Shown here: piece by piece, positions 17,296 through 25,719 of the stretch
How positions within the stretch are numbered: position 1 is the first letter of the stretch
Layout of the letters: every line of letters starts with the position of its first letter
Source of the DNA: Terribacillus sp. FSL K6-0262
GTDB taxonomy: Bacteria > Bacillota > Bacilli > Bacillales > Amphibacillaceae
Assembly: GCF_037977385.1 (NCBI RefSeq)
Contig: NZ_CP150277.1
Coordinates: 2,581,001-2,645,000 of the forward strand
DNA length: 64,000 nt
Reading direction: 5' to 3'
Notes under the pieces: model-generated
The model's input: only the letters and a program-made list of their open reading frames with translations
Database searches by the model: none
Told to the model about the DNA's origin: nothing
Made by a program: the position numbers and the translations under genes

Positions 17296-18123
17296 ATGGG
17301 CAGACGAAGTGCTTTGGAGCATTACAAGAATGGCGGAGCGTGGTGGGAAACGGAAATCAGTGACATCAAGAAAAATCAAATCATCCTCCGCGGAAAAAGG
17401 ATTGAAGATTTGATCGGAAATGTCAGCTATAGCCAGATGCTGTACTTTCTGCTGATAGGTAAGGAATTAACCGACCAGCAAGCTCGATTGTTTGAAAGTG
17501 TGCTCGTAGCCGGAGCCGACCATGGACCGCGAGCCCCATCGATAGCAGCAGCCAGGATGGCGGCAACATGCGGTGTGAGTTTTAACTCGGCGGTTGCCAG
17601 CGGCATCAATATGCTAGGGGATATTCATGGCGGAGCTGTGGAAGGAGCAATGGATCTCTTATATGAAACGAAGGAGGAGCTGTCTTCCAATACAAATGCT
17701 GTAGCGGACAAATTGCAGCAGTTCCTGTCAGCGGGGGAGAAGCTGCCTGGTTTTGGCCACCAGCTGCATGATCGGGATCCGCGTGTCGGGAGGCTGTACG
17801 ATTTGGCGCAAAAGGTGATCGACAGCGGCGAGATCAGCGGAGAATATCTGGCAATTCTCGAAGACTATCGGCAAAGCATGTCGGCGGTGAAAAAACGAGA
17901 GTTCACGGTCAATGTCGATGGTATCTCGGCGGCCATCCAATGTGAACTGGGCATTCCGGCAGAAGCGGCAAAAGGTATCTTCTCCCTCTCGCGAGGAATG
18001 GGGATTGTCGCACATGCATATGAGGAATTGATGCAAGGCACCTTGATCAAGGGGCCTTGCCCCAATGATGAGAAGCTTGTCAGATATACAGGTGATATAC
18101 CGAAAGACGCGCAAAAGGAGTGA
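17296..18123 (+). CDS. citryl-CoA-lyase-like protein of the citrate synthase superfamily
   Basis: This 275-residue protein resembles the C-terminal two thirds of citrate synthase. It has GDIHGGAVEGAM and, near residue 150, GFGHQLHDRDPR, which keeps the catalytic histidine and arginine neighbourhood. The protein is about 150 residues shorter than citrate synthase. This is the layout of Hydrogenobacter-type citryl-CoA lyase, which splits citryl-CoA to acetyl-CoA and oxaloacetate. With the CoA-transferase gene in the same operon, cleavage of an activated hydroxy-acyl-CoA is the natural reading. ATG 17296 is chosen because GAGGTGA lies five bases before it; a GTG at 17287 overlaps that site. Confidence 0.75.
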   Translation: MGRRSALEHYKNGGAWWETEISDIKKNQIILRGKRIEDLIGNVSYSQMLYFLLIGKELTDQQARLFESVLVAGADHGPRAPSIAAARMAATCGVSFNSAVASGINMLGDIHGGAVEGAMDLLYETKEELSSNTNAVADKLQQFLSAGEKLPGFGHQLHDRDPRVGRLYDLAQKVIDSGEISGEYLAILEDYRQSMSAVKKREFTVNVDGISAAIQCELGIPAEAAKGIFSLSRGMGIVAHAYEELMQGTLIKGPCPNDEKLVRYTGDIPKDAQKE

Positions 18124-18129
18124 GAGTGA

Positions 18130-19557
18130 ATGCGAAAGGCCAGACCATTCGTGAATGGGGTTTGGGTAGAGGATGAACGGGAGCCGATTCCGGTCATAGG
18201 TCCCTATCAGGGTGAAAAAATCGGTGTCCAATTAACAGCGGACAAAAACGAAGTCGATCAGGCACTGGAGGCAGCGTATCTCCAGAAGAAGAAGGTGGCA
18301 AATCTTTCACCTGCATTCCGTGCAAAGGTGCTGTATCGCGCGGCAGACCTGCTGGAGGAACGGAAGGAAATATTTGCGAATCTGATTGCAAAGGAAGTGG
18401 GAAAAGCACTGAAAAGCACACGCGATGAAGTTGCTCGTTCCATCGAAACATTGCAGCTGTCAGCGGAGGAAGCGAAACGGCTTTTCGGGGAGACGCTGCC
18501 GGGAGGGGCATCTGAACGAGGGCTATCTTCCATGGCTTTGACTTTCCGCGTCCCAACAGGAGTAGTGGCTGCGATCACTCCTTTTAATGCACCGCTGAAT
18601 TTGATTTGTCATAAGATCGGCCCGAGCTTTGCCGCTGGCAATGTCACCATCCTGAAACCTGCACCTCAAGCCCCCTTGATTGCAACGGCACTAGTGGAAT
18701 TGCTGCTGGAAGCCGGCATGCCCGCGCAGGCAATTCATATGGTCTTGGGCGGAAAAGAGATAGGGGAACAGATCGTACAGGATGCGCGCGTGAATCTCGT
18801 TTCATTCACGGGAGGCGTTCCGGGGGGCAGGCAAATCAGCCGGGATGCCGGGATGAAAAAGGTGCTGCTGGAGCTTGGCGGCAATGCAGGTACCATTGTT
18901 CATCAGGATGCCGATGTCGGGCGGGCAGCAGTCATTTGTGCGAAGACGGCATTCAGCAATTCCGGCCAAAGCTGTATTTCCGTCCAGCGTATCTATGTCC
19001 ATGAACGAATCTTCCAATCGTTTGTCGAAAAGCTGAAGCATGCTGCGGAAGGGCTTGTTGTCGGTGATCCGGAAGATGAGCGTACAGATGTCGGCTGTGT
19101 CGTAAATAGACAGACAGCTGAGCGGGTGAGGGGATGGATAGAGGAAGCAGTGGCAGAAGGAGCAGAGCTGATCTGCGGCGGGAGAGCAAACGGTGCCTCC
19201 ATCGAACCAGCAATATTGCTCAATCCAAAAAAACAAAGCAAGGTCGTGTGCCAGGAAGTATTTGGTCCTGTTGTCAGTGTGCTGCCGTATGGGGAGCTTG
19301 ATGAAGCCATCCAAGAGGTGAACGATTCGGTATTTGGTCTGCAAGCCGGCATTTTTTCAAATTCATTGGATGTCATCCGCAGGGCGGCAAAAGAGCTGGA
19401 TGTCGGCGGTGTTGTCATTAATGGATCGTCGAACTTCCGCCTGGATCACTGGCCGTATGGCGGGATAAAAGACAGCGGCATCGGCAGGGAAGGCCCGCGC
19501 TTTGCTGCAGAAGAGATGACAGAGCTGAAGATGATCGTACTGCAGGATTTGCTGTAG
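18130..19557 (+). CDS. NAD(P)+-dependent aldehyde dehydrogenase
   Basis: This 475-residue member of the aldehyde dehydrogenase superfamily has the catalytic glutamate in LELGGN (about residue 248) and the nucleophilic cysteine in NSGQSCIS (about 282). The N-terminal half carries the FTGG cofactor motif and ITPFNAPLN. The sequence is of the lactaldehyde/glyceraldehyde type rather than CoA-acylating methylmalonate semialdehyde dehydrogenase. It lies six bases after the lyase-like gene and would oxidise an aldehyde released in the pathway, perhaps by the next gene product. The substrate is unassigned. Confidence 0.9.
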   Translation: MRKARPFVNGVWVEDEREPIPVIGPYQGEKIGVQLTADKNEVDQALEAAYLQKKKVANLSPAFRAKVLYRAADLLEERKEIFANLIAKEVGKALKSTRDEVARSIETLQLSAEEAKRLFGETLPGGASERGLSSMALTFRVPTGVVAAITPFNAPLNLICHKIGPSFAAGNVTILKPAPQAPLIATALVELLLEAGMPAQAIHMVLGGKEIGEQIVQDARVNLVSFTGGVPGGRQISRDAGMKKVLLELGGNAGTIVHQDADVGRAAVICAKTAFSNSGQSCISVQRIYVHERIFQSFVEKLKHAAEGLVVGDPEDERTDVGCVVNRQTAERVRGWIEEAVAEGAELICGGRANGASIEPAILLNPKKQSKVVCQEVFGPVVSVLPYGELDEAIQEVNDSVFGLQAGIFSNSLDVIRRAAKELDVGGVVINGSSNFRLDHWPYGGIKDSGIGREGPRFAAEEMTELKMIVLQDLL

Positions 19558-19590
19558 GCAGAACAAGAAGAGCCAGGAGGGTATTCAATT

Positions 19591-21354
19591 ATGAAAAAAC
19601 TGATTTCGGAGCAGCTGGTCAAATACTTGGAATCCCGTGGTGTAAAGCATATTTTCGGACTATGCGGCCATACCAATATCGCAGTGCTGGCTGAATTGGA
19701 AAAAAGCTCGATCAAGTTCATCAATGTACGCCATGAGCAAATTGCCGCACATGCAGCAGATGGGTACGCCCGGGTGACAAAAAAGGCAGCAGTAGTACTG
19801 AGTCATCTAGGACCTGGTTTGACGAATGCTGCCACGGGTGTTGCCAATGCAGCCTTGGATTCCACGCCGATGGTTGTCATTGCAGGCGATGTACCGAGCT
19901 ATTACTACGGGAAACATCCGCATCAGGAAGTGAATATGCACGCTGACGGCGCTCAATATGAAATTTATCGTCCGTTCGTCAAACGAGCATGGCGCGTCGA
20001 TCAGGCAGAGCTTTTTCCGGAAATCCTTCAAAAAGCATTCCAGCTGGCAGAAAGCGGCCGCCCTGGTCCTGTCCTTATTTCTGTACCGATGGATATTTTC
20101 TCGACGAAAATCGAAGAAGGCCGTTTCGAGCGCTTGCACCATCATACCCAAGTGGTGGAAAGGCCTGGCTTGGATGAAGAGACAGCAGTGCGGATTGTGG
20201 AGAAATTGGCAAAGGCAGAGCGCCCGGTACTGTACGCCGGAGGCGGAATCATTCTGGCTGATGCCGCTTCCGAGCTGCAGGAATTCGTCGAGCATATGAA
20301 TATACCGGTCGCCCATTCCTTGATGGGCAAGGGTGCCCTGCCTGATGATCATGAGCTGACCCTGGGCATGACTGGTTTTTGGGGAACAAAATTCATCAAT
20401 GAGCAAACGAAGAATGCCGATTGCCTATTTGGGGCTGGCACCCGTTTTTCAGAAGCCGATTCAAGCTCCTGGTATGATGACGTAACCTTCCATTTTCCGA
20501 ATACAAAATTGATTCATATCGATATCGATCCAAATGAAATCGGCCGCAATTATCCAGCGGAAATTGGTGCGGTGGCTGACTTGAAAAAGGCTTTCCTTGC
20601 ATTGAATCGCGTGGCTAAGCGTTTATATCCGAACGGCATCAACCGAAATAAACACTTAAAAGAGATGATTTCCATTTATAGGAAATCATTGCGGGAGAGC
20701 ATCTCAAAAAATGTGAGCAGCACATCCTTCCCGATGAAGCCCGAGCGCATCCTGGCCGAGGTTCGTGATGTTCTGCCGCGGGATGCATATCTCACGACGG
20801 ATGTAGGCTGGAATAAAAATGGTGTCGGGCAGCAGTTCCCTATTTATACGCCAGGCTCCATTTTGACGCCAGGCGGTTTTGCCACGATGGGCTTTGGCAG
20901 TTCGGCTGCAATCGGGGCAAAAATAGCTGCACCTGAAAAAATAGTTGTTTCGCTGATAGGCGATGGCGGATTCGGACAAAATCCGTCTGTGCTCGCCACA
21001 GCAAAGGAAGAGAATATCCCGGTTGTTTGGGTTGTCATGAATAATAGTGCCTTTGGTACAATAGCCGGTTTGGAAATGGCACATTATGACACAACTTACG
21101 GAACACGATTCCAAGCGGATGGTAATAGCTATACACCGGACTTTGCCGCCATCGCGGAAGGATATGGCATAAAGGGGATCAAGATTGAAACCGCTGCGCA
21201 ATTCAAAGTTGCGCTGAAGGAGGCAATTGCCGCCAACGAACCAGTGGTGATCGATGTAGCGATGAAAAATGAGCCAGTCCCGACAGATGGGAAATGGAAT
21301 ATCAATGATATATATTCACCTGATGATGAGAGATCACATGTAAGCATTCCATGA
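19591..21354 (+). CDS. thiamine-diphosphate-dependent enzyme (acetolactate-synthase fold)
   Basis: This 587-residue protein has the three domains of the acetolactate-synthase/oxalyl-CoA-decarboxylase group. The N-terminal Pyr domain has the cofactor-activating glutamate in VRHEQIAAH (about residue 49). A central domain follows. The C-terminal PP domain has the ThDP/Mg motif GDGGFGQN near residue 457. Keeping the glutamate excludes glyoxylate carboligase. It may decarboxylate or ligate a 2-oxo acid or hydrolyse a cyclic dione like IolD. The start follows GGAGGGTATTC. No FAD role can be judged. Confidence 0.85.
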   Translation: MKKLISEQLVKYLESRGVKHIFGLCGHTNIAVLAELEKSSIKFINVRHEQIAAHAADGYARVTKKAAVVLSHLGPGLTNAATGVANAALDSTPMVVIAGDVPSYYYGKHPHQEVNMHADGAQYEIYRPFVKRAWRVDQAELFPEILQKAFQLAESGRPGPVLISVPMDIFSTKIEEGRFERLHHHTQVVERPGLDEETAVRIVEKLAKAERPVLYAGGGIILADAASELQEFVEHMNIPVAHSLMGKGALPDDHELTLGMTGFWGTKFINEQTKNADCLFGAGTRFSEADSSSWYDDVTFHFPNTKLIHIDIDPNEIGRNYPAEIGAVADLKKAFLALNRVAKRLYPNGINRNKHLKEMISIYRKSLRESISKNVSSTSFPMKPERILAEVRDVLPRDAYLTTDVGWNKNGVGQQFPIYTPGSILTPGGFATMGFGSSAAIGAKIAAPEKIVVSLIGDGGFGQNPSVLATAKEENIPVVWVVMNNSAFGTIAGLEMAHYDTTYGTRFQADGNSYTPDFAAIAEGYGIKGIKIETAAQFKVALKEAIAANEPVVIDVAMKNEPVPTDGKWNINDIYSPDDERSHVSIP

Positions 21355-21371
21355 GGAAGGAGGAAAAGACC

Positions 21372-22565
21372 ATGCCGACACCTTTGGCAGGTGTGAAAGT
21401 GCTTGATGTTTCCACAATGATTGCAGCACCATTCGGAACGGCTCTACTGGGGGACTTCGGAGCGGAAATTACCAAGGTGGAAATTCCGGGAAGAGGAGAT
21501 ACGTCAAGAAGTGTTGGTCCATTCAAGGATGATGAACCGCTGCGCTGGCCCGGCTTGTCCCGTAACAAAAAATCACTGACGCTGGATTTGCATAAAGCAG
21601 CTGGTGTGGAAATCATGAAAAAGCTGGCCGCGACCCATGATATCCTGGTGGAAAATTTTCGACCGGGGACACTGGAAAAATGGGGCGTCGGCTATGATGT
21701 CCTGAAAAAAATCAATCCGGATTTGATCATGATACGTGTTTCGGGCTACGGCCAGACTGGACCATACCGTGAAAAGGCAGGCTTCGGGACACCCGCGACA
21801 GCATTCAGCGGCTATACGTATTTACAAGGGTTCACAGACCGGCACCCGGTCAGTCCGCCTTTTTCCTTGACGGATTATATATGCGGAATCTATGTCGCCT
21901 TTGCTGCTGTCACTGCGCTGTATCACCGTGAAACGGATGTATCCGGCACCGGACAGATGATAGATATAGCACTCTATGAATCTGTTTTTCGCATGATGGA
22001 ATTTCTCGTGGCCGAATATGATCAGCTCGGGAAGATCCGGGAACGTTCCCCTGGTTTGGCAGGGCATTCTTCTCCTTCGGGAACCTTCAAGACGCAGGAT
22101 GGCCATTGGGTCGTGCTGGTTACGAGCACGGATACAACCTTCAATCGTCTGGCGGCTGCAATGGACCGTCCTGATTTATTGACAGACCGGCGCTATCATA
22201 CCAATGCCAGCCGGCTGGAAAATAATGAAGCAATCAATCAAATCGTTGCCGATTGGATCAGCGGTCTGCCGCGGGAGGCTTTATTGAAAAAGCTGGATGA
22301 ATTCGGGGTGCCGATCAGTCCGGTACTCAGCATAGCTGATATATTTGAAAATGAGCACTATCAGGCACGTGAAAATATCGTAGAAGTGAAGCATCCTCGA
22401 CTTGGTGCCATCAAAGTACCTGGTATTGTGCCAAAATTTGAAAAGACACCGGGAAGCATCCGTTCGATTGCACCGGACTTGGGAGAAAATAACGAGGAAA
22501 TCCTGAAGGAATTGGGTTATTCTCTTAAAGAGATAGAAGCGTTTAAACAAAACGGAGTTATATGA
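21372..22565 (+). CDS. class III CoA-transferase (CaiB/BaiF family)
   Basis: This 397-residue protein has the family start LAGVKVLDVSTM, the NFRPGTLEKWG segment and the catalytic aspartate in MIDIALYES (about residue 200). Such enzymes move CoA between carboxylic acids through an aspartyl-CoA thioester. In this island it would activate the imported or derived acid for retro-Claisen cleavage by the citryl-CoA-lyase-like protein. ATG 21372 is chosen because GGAAGGAGGAAAAG precedes it; an in-frame ATG at 21351 overlaps the previous stop. A strong terminator follows, ending the operon. Confidence 0.9.
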   Translation: MPTPLAGVKVLDVSTMIAAPFGTALLGDFGAEITKVEIPGRGDTSRSVGPFKDDEPLRWPGLSRNKKSLTLDLHKAAGVEIMKKLAATHDILVENFRPGTLEKWGVGYDVLKKINPDLIMIRVSGYGQTGPYREKAGFGTPATAFSGYTYLQGFTDRHPVSPPFSLTDYICGIYVAFAAVTALYHRETDVSGTGQMIDIALYESVFRMMEFLVAEYDQLGKIRERSPGLAGHSSPSGTFKTQDGHWVVLVTSTDTTFNRLAAAMDRPDLLTDRRYHTNASRLENNEAINQIVADWISGLPREALLKKLDEFGVPISPVLSIADIFENEHYQARENIVEVKHPRLGAIKVPGIVPKFEKTPGSIRSIAPDLGENNEEILKELGYSLKEIEAFKQNGVI

Positions 22566-22612
22566 ACCATAAGAAAAGGGAATGAAGAGGTACATCTTTC
22601 CTTTCGTATAAC

Positions 22613-22655
22613 AATCAGCAAGGGTGAGGCAATCTGCCATCCTTGCTGATTTTTC
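22613..22655 (+). terminator. terminator ending the catabolic island
   Basis: AATCAGCAAGG pairs perfectly with CCTTGCTGATT, followed by TTTTTC. Confidence 0.9.
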
Positions 22656-22688
22656 TTTCTTCTTGCATCATTGAGTCCTTCTGACTGC

Positions 22689-22716
22689 TTTACAAAGTAA
22701 TGGAAACGACTATAAT
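22689..22716 (+). promoter_or_regulatory. promoter of the MFS exporter gene
   Basis: TTTACA and consensus TATAAT are spaced by 16 bases. The transcript would have a leader of about 90 nt before the GTG start. Confidence 0.7.
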
Positions 22717-22755
22717 GAAAAATATATTAATTAACTAAACTTAACTTTTTGGAGA

Positions 22756-22791
22756 ATGATGCTATACGCAAAAGCGTGGAGTATGCTCTAG
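22756..22791 (+). CDS. possible leader peptide upstream of the MFS exporter
   Basis: Within the exporter leader, GGAG is followed by two adjacent ATG codons and a frame of 11 codons ending in TAG, 21 bases before the exporter start. The frame spans a small ACGC-AAAA-GCGT hairpin. Short leader peptides control some drug-efflux and resistance genes. Spacing from GGAG to ATG is short (one or four bases), so this is only a suggestion. Confidence 0.2.
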   Translation: MMLYAKAWSML

Positions 22792-22812
22792 CTGCAGAAG
22801 GGGAAATGATCT

Positions 22813-24018
22813 GTGAAGAAGCCAATAAAAGAGCAAAAGTCGGTATTGATTATTTTATTGAGTAATTTGTTCATCGCATTTTTAGGGATGGGGCTTATCA
22901 TACCGGTCATGCCGTCCTTTATGGATATCATGCATCTATCGGGCAAGACGATGGGGTATCTTGTCGCTGCCTTTGCTGGTGCGCAATTAATTATGTCTCC
23001 GTTCGCCGGCCGTTGGGTGGACCGATACGGAAGGAAGAAACTCATCACCGCGGGTTTGTTCCTTTTCGCTGTTTCCGAGCTGCTTTTCGGGCTGGCGACG
23101 CATGTTTGGCTGCTGTATTTATCCAGGATTCTGGGAGGGATCAGTGCTTCTTTCATCATGCCTGGTGTCACAGCGTATGTAGCCGATATCACCACGAATA
23201 AAGAACGCCCGAAAGCAATGGGGTATATTTCCGCGGCCATCAGCATGGGTTTTATCATCGGACCCGGCCTTGGCGGGTATATCGCTGAATATGGTATTCG
23301 CATGCCTTTTTATGTTGCTGCCGGCATTGCATTCCTGGCCTGCTTCCTCTCTGTTTTCATACTGAAGGAGCCTCTGTCCAAGGAACAGCTGGCTGAAATT
23401 GCGGCAAGTAAAAAAGGGACCAGCTTTGTCTTGGATTTGAAAAAATCATTGAATCCTATTTATTTCATTGCCTTTTTCATTGTATTTGTCCTGGCTTTCG
23501 GATTATCAACGTATGAAACGGTGTTCAGTTTGTTTTCCGATCACAAGTTCGGCTTTACGCCAAAGGACATAGCCGCGATCATCACGATCAGTTCGATTTT
23601 CGGTGTGATTGTGCAGGTCCTGTTATTCGGCAAAATGGTCGATCTTATGGGAGAGAAGCTGCTGATACAAGCATGCTTGATAATCGGCGGCATTCTGGCA
23701 ATTGCATCAACCTTGATATCCAGCTTTATCATAGTGCTGGCGGTAACCTGCTTCATCTTTCTGGCATTCGATTTATTGCGCCCTGCACTTACGACATTCC
23801 TCTCCAGGACTGCCGGGAAGGAGCAAGGCTTTGTTGCCGGCATGAATTCGACTTATACAAGCTTGGGAAATATCATCGGCCCGGCACTGGGAGGAATCCT
23901 TTTCGATATCGATATTCATTTTCCTTATTTGTTTTCTGCGGTTATTTTGCTTTTTGGTCTCGTGATAACCTTCAGATGGAAAGGGAATGAGCAGCAAGAA
24001 TCAGTGCTGGAAAATTGA
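22813..24018 (+). CDS. MFS multidrug exporter (DHA1, NorA/Blt-like)
   Basis: This 401-residue protein with twelve predicted membrane segments carries the MFS loop signature GRWVDRYGRKK between helices 2 and 3 (about residues 66-76). The antiporter motif C region GPGLGGYIAEYG in helix 5 is the mark of drug/H+ antiporters. It probably exports hydrophobic drugs or a metabolite. Translation starts at GTG 22813 after AGAAGGGG. It is transcribed alone from its own promoter. Substrates cannot be predicted. Confidence 0.88.
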   Translation: MKKPIKEQKSVLIILLSNLFIAFLGMGLIIPVMPSFMDIMHLSGKTMGYLVAAFAGAQLIMSPFAGRWVDRYGRKKLITAGLFLFAVSELLFGLATHVWLLYLSRILGGISASFIMPGVTAYVADITTNKERPKAMGYISAAISMGFIIGPGLGGYIAEYGIRMPFYVAAGIAFLACFLSVFILKEPLSKEQLAEIAASKKGTSFVLDLKKSLNPIYFIAFFIVFVLAFGLSTYETVFSLFSDHKFGFTPKDIAAIITISSIFGVIVQVLLFGKMVDLMGEKLLIQACLIIGGILAIASTLISSFIIVLAVTCFIFLAFDLLRPALTTFLSRTAGKEQGFVAGMNSTYTSLGNIIGPALGGILFDIDIHFPYLFSAVILLFGLVITFRWKGNEQQESVLEN

Positions 24019-24108
24019 CCGCCTCCGATTACGGTCGATATTGGCATACTTTCGCTCCGCTGCTCATATAATCCTGCGTTGGATAAAATCAAAAGAGGTG
24101 GGGAAAGC

Positions 24109-24945
24109 ATGTTCTATCACATCAAAGAACTGCAATACCAAGCTAAGCCATCTAAGCCGGATCCGGTTTTTGCGAGACAGCTGCAGGAAGTATTGGGCGG
24201 ACAGTATGGTGAGATCACAGTTGCGATGCAGTATCTTACCCAAGGGTGGAATTCAAGAGCTGACGATAAGTACCGGGATTTGTTATTGGATACAGGAACA
24301 GAGGAACTCGCTCATATCGAAATGCTGGCAACCATGATAGCACGATTGCTGGATGACGCTCCTTTCGAGGATCAAAAGAATGCCTATGAAACAGATCCGG
24401 CATTGAATGCCATTTTGGGCGGAACGAATCCGCAGCATGGAATTGTGGCGGGTCTTGGAGCCATGGCGGCAGACGCAGCGGGTTATCCATGGAATGCTAA
24501 ATATATCATCTCCAGCGGAAACCTGCTTGCCGATTTCCGGGCCAACTTGAATGCGGAATCCCAGGGGCGCCTGCAAGTGACACGCCTGTATGGTATGACG
24601 GATGATCCGGGTGTGCGTGATATGCTGTCCTTCCTGATTGCACGGGATACCATGCATCAGAACCAGTGGGCTGCGGCGATCAAGGAATTGGAGGAAAGAG
24701 AAGGAGACATCGTCGTACCGACGACGTTCCCAAGAAGATTGGAAAAAGGGGAAGTGGCATATACGTTATTCAACTTCTCCCGCGGCGATGCCAGCTCGAA
24801 AGGACGCTGGGCAAGCGGACCGAGTATGGACAGCAGGGGTCAATTCCATTATGTAGCGGAGCCGGAACCATTTGCCGGAGCACCGAAGCTCAAACCAGCT
24901 CCCTTCCTCTATCATAATACAATGCCGCCGAAATCGATGATGTAA
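24109..24945 (+). CDS. manganese catalase family protein (second copy)
   Basis: This 278-residue paralogue of the protein encoded at 9552 has the metal ligands in the same places: E35 (GEITVAM), E66 and H69 (EELAHIEM), the NAESQGR glutamate and the MHQNQW histidine. It should dismutate hydrogen peroxide in the same way. ATG 24109 follows AAGAGGTGGGG; an in-frame ATG at 24079 lies upstream of that ribosome-binding site. A TATAAT hexamer at 24067 may belong to its promoter, but no -35 is well spaced. It has its own terminator. Confidence 0.92.
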   Translation: MFYHIKELQYQAKPSKPDPVFARQLQEVLGGQYGEITVAMQYLTQGWNSRADDKYRDLLLDTGTEELAHIEMLATMIARLLDDAPFEDQKNAYETDPALNAILGGTNPQHGIVAGLGAMAADAAGYPWNAKYIISSGNLLADFRANLNAESQGRLQVTRLYGMTDDPGVRDMLSFLIARDTMHQNQWAAAIKELEEREGDIVVPTTFPRRLEKGEVAYTLFNFSRGDASSKGRWASGPSMDSRGQFHYVAEPEPFAGAPKLKPAPFLYHNTMPPKSMM

Positions 24946-24952
24946 GATACTG

Positions 24953-24979
24953 GACGTACAGCTTGTACGTCTTTTTTTA
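24953..24979 (+). terminator. terminator after the second manganese catalase
   Basis: GACGTACA pairs with TGTACGTC, followed by seven T residues. Confidence 0.88.
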
Positions 24980-25048
24980 ATGGGTCGTTATCAAATGCAC
25001 AACCATTCTTGTCCGCATAGTATGCAGTACAAGAAGGAGGTGTGACTC

Positions 25049-25333
25049 ATGGATCCGATTCAAAATGAGACAATGTATCAAGTGCTTGTATTTGCGACGA
25101 TCCTTGCTCCGATCGTGACTGCAGTCATGGAGCTGGTGAAACGGACCTTTCCTCGTTTTGCACCCTACCATGCCATCCTTAGCGTTGTTGTCGGTGCGCT
25201 GCTTGGTGCGGCTGCTTATCCGTTTACGGACTTCGAGCTTGCTGCCAGGTTATGGGCAGGCGGAATTGCCGGCCTGGCCAGTACAGGTCTGTATAATACG
25301 CTCTTTACCAGAAAGCCTCCGCAGGATAGATAG
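25049..25333 (+). CDS. orphan phage-type holin (A118 Hol118-like)
   Basis: This 94-residue protein has two hydrophobic helices (about residues 10-28 and 42-59) and a C-terminal glycine/alanine-rich segment, LWAGGIAGLASTGLYNTLF. That segment resembles the end of Listeria phage A118-type holins as I recall them. A very strong ribosome-binding site, AAGAAGGAGGTG, precedes the ATG. Holins make membrane pores that release a muralytic enzyme, but no endolysin or other phage gene is nearby. It may be a prophage relic or a domesticated pore/export protein. The family call is moderately sure. Confidence 0.65.
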   Translation: MDPIQNETMYQVLVFATILAPIVTAVMELVKRTFPRFAPYHAILSVVVGALLGAAAYPFTDFELAARLWAGGIAGLASTGLYNTLFTRKPPQDR

Positions 25334-25385
25334 TTTCAATGAGCCGGGAAAAGGAATAGTGAATAGTTGTGGGGGAGCCCTATTC

Positions 25386-25584
25386 ATGAAAAACTATTAC
25401 TGGGAAACCTTTTATTTCTATTCCTGCCTGGCTGCGGATCGACTTGGAAAGCGAGCATCTGTCTGACGAGGGACAAGATGTAAGCCTGACCCGGGATGAT
25501 ACGGATATCCATGCATGTGCAGATGGCGGTTATGTGGAAGTTCGTTATGATGATGCAGGTGGTGGAGAACAGCAAGCTGTATAG
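25386..25584 (+). pseudogene. frameshifted small lipoprotein gene
   Basis: After GGGGGAG, an ATG at 25386 opens a frame that ends early. Shifting frame at the run of five A residues just after the start gives a classic lipoprotein signal, LLLGNLLFLFLPGC. A second shift near 25435 gives an uninterrupted acidic tail (starting DLESEHLSDEGQD) to a TAG at 25582. Two single-base losses therefore explain the present sequence. The mature part is not a family I know. It follows the orphan holin by about 50 bases and shares its terminator. Confidence 0.45.
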
Positions 25585-25688
25585 GAAGAATTGGATGGCG
25601 GCAGTTAGGAGCGTCATGACAGGATGCAGGAAGAAAAGGAAAATCTGACAAAAGGGAATATGAAGAAGAGAATGGAGGATGAATGCGG

Positions 25689-25719
25689 CGGGCTTCAGCA
25701 GAAGCCCGTCATTATTTTT
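25689..25719 (+). terminator. terminator after the holin/lipoprotein pair
   Basis: CGGGCTTC pairs with GAAGCCCG around AGCA, followed by a T-rich tail (TCATTATTTTT). Confidence 0.65.

Noticed and set aside
22741..22795. MerR-type operator in the MFS exporter leader
   Set aside because: The inverted repeat around ACGC-AAAA-GCGT is short and imperfect outside the core, and no MerR-family gene is adjacent.
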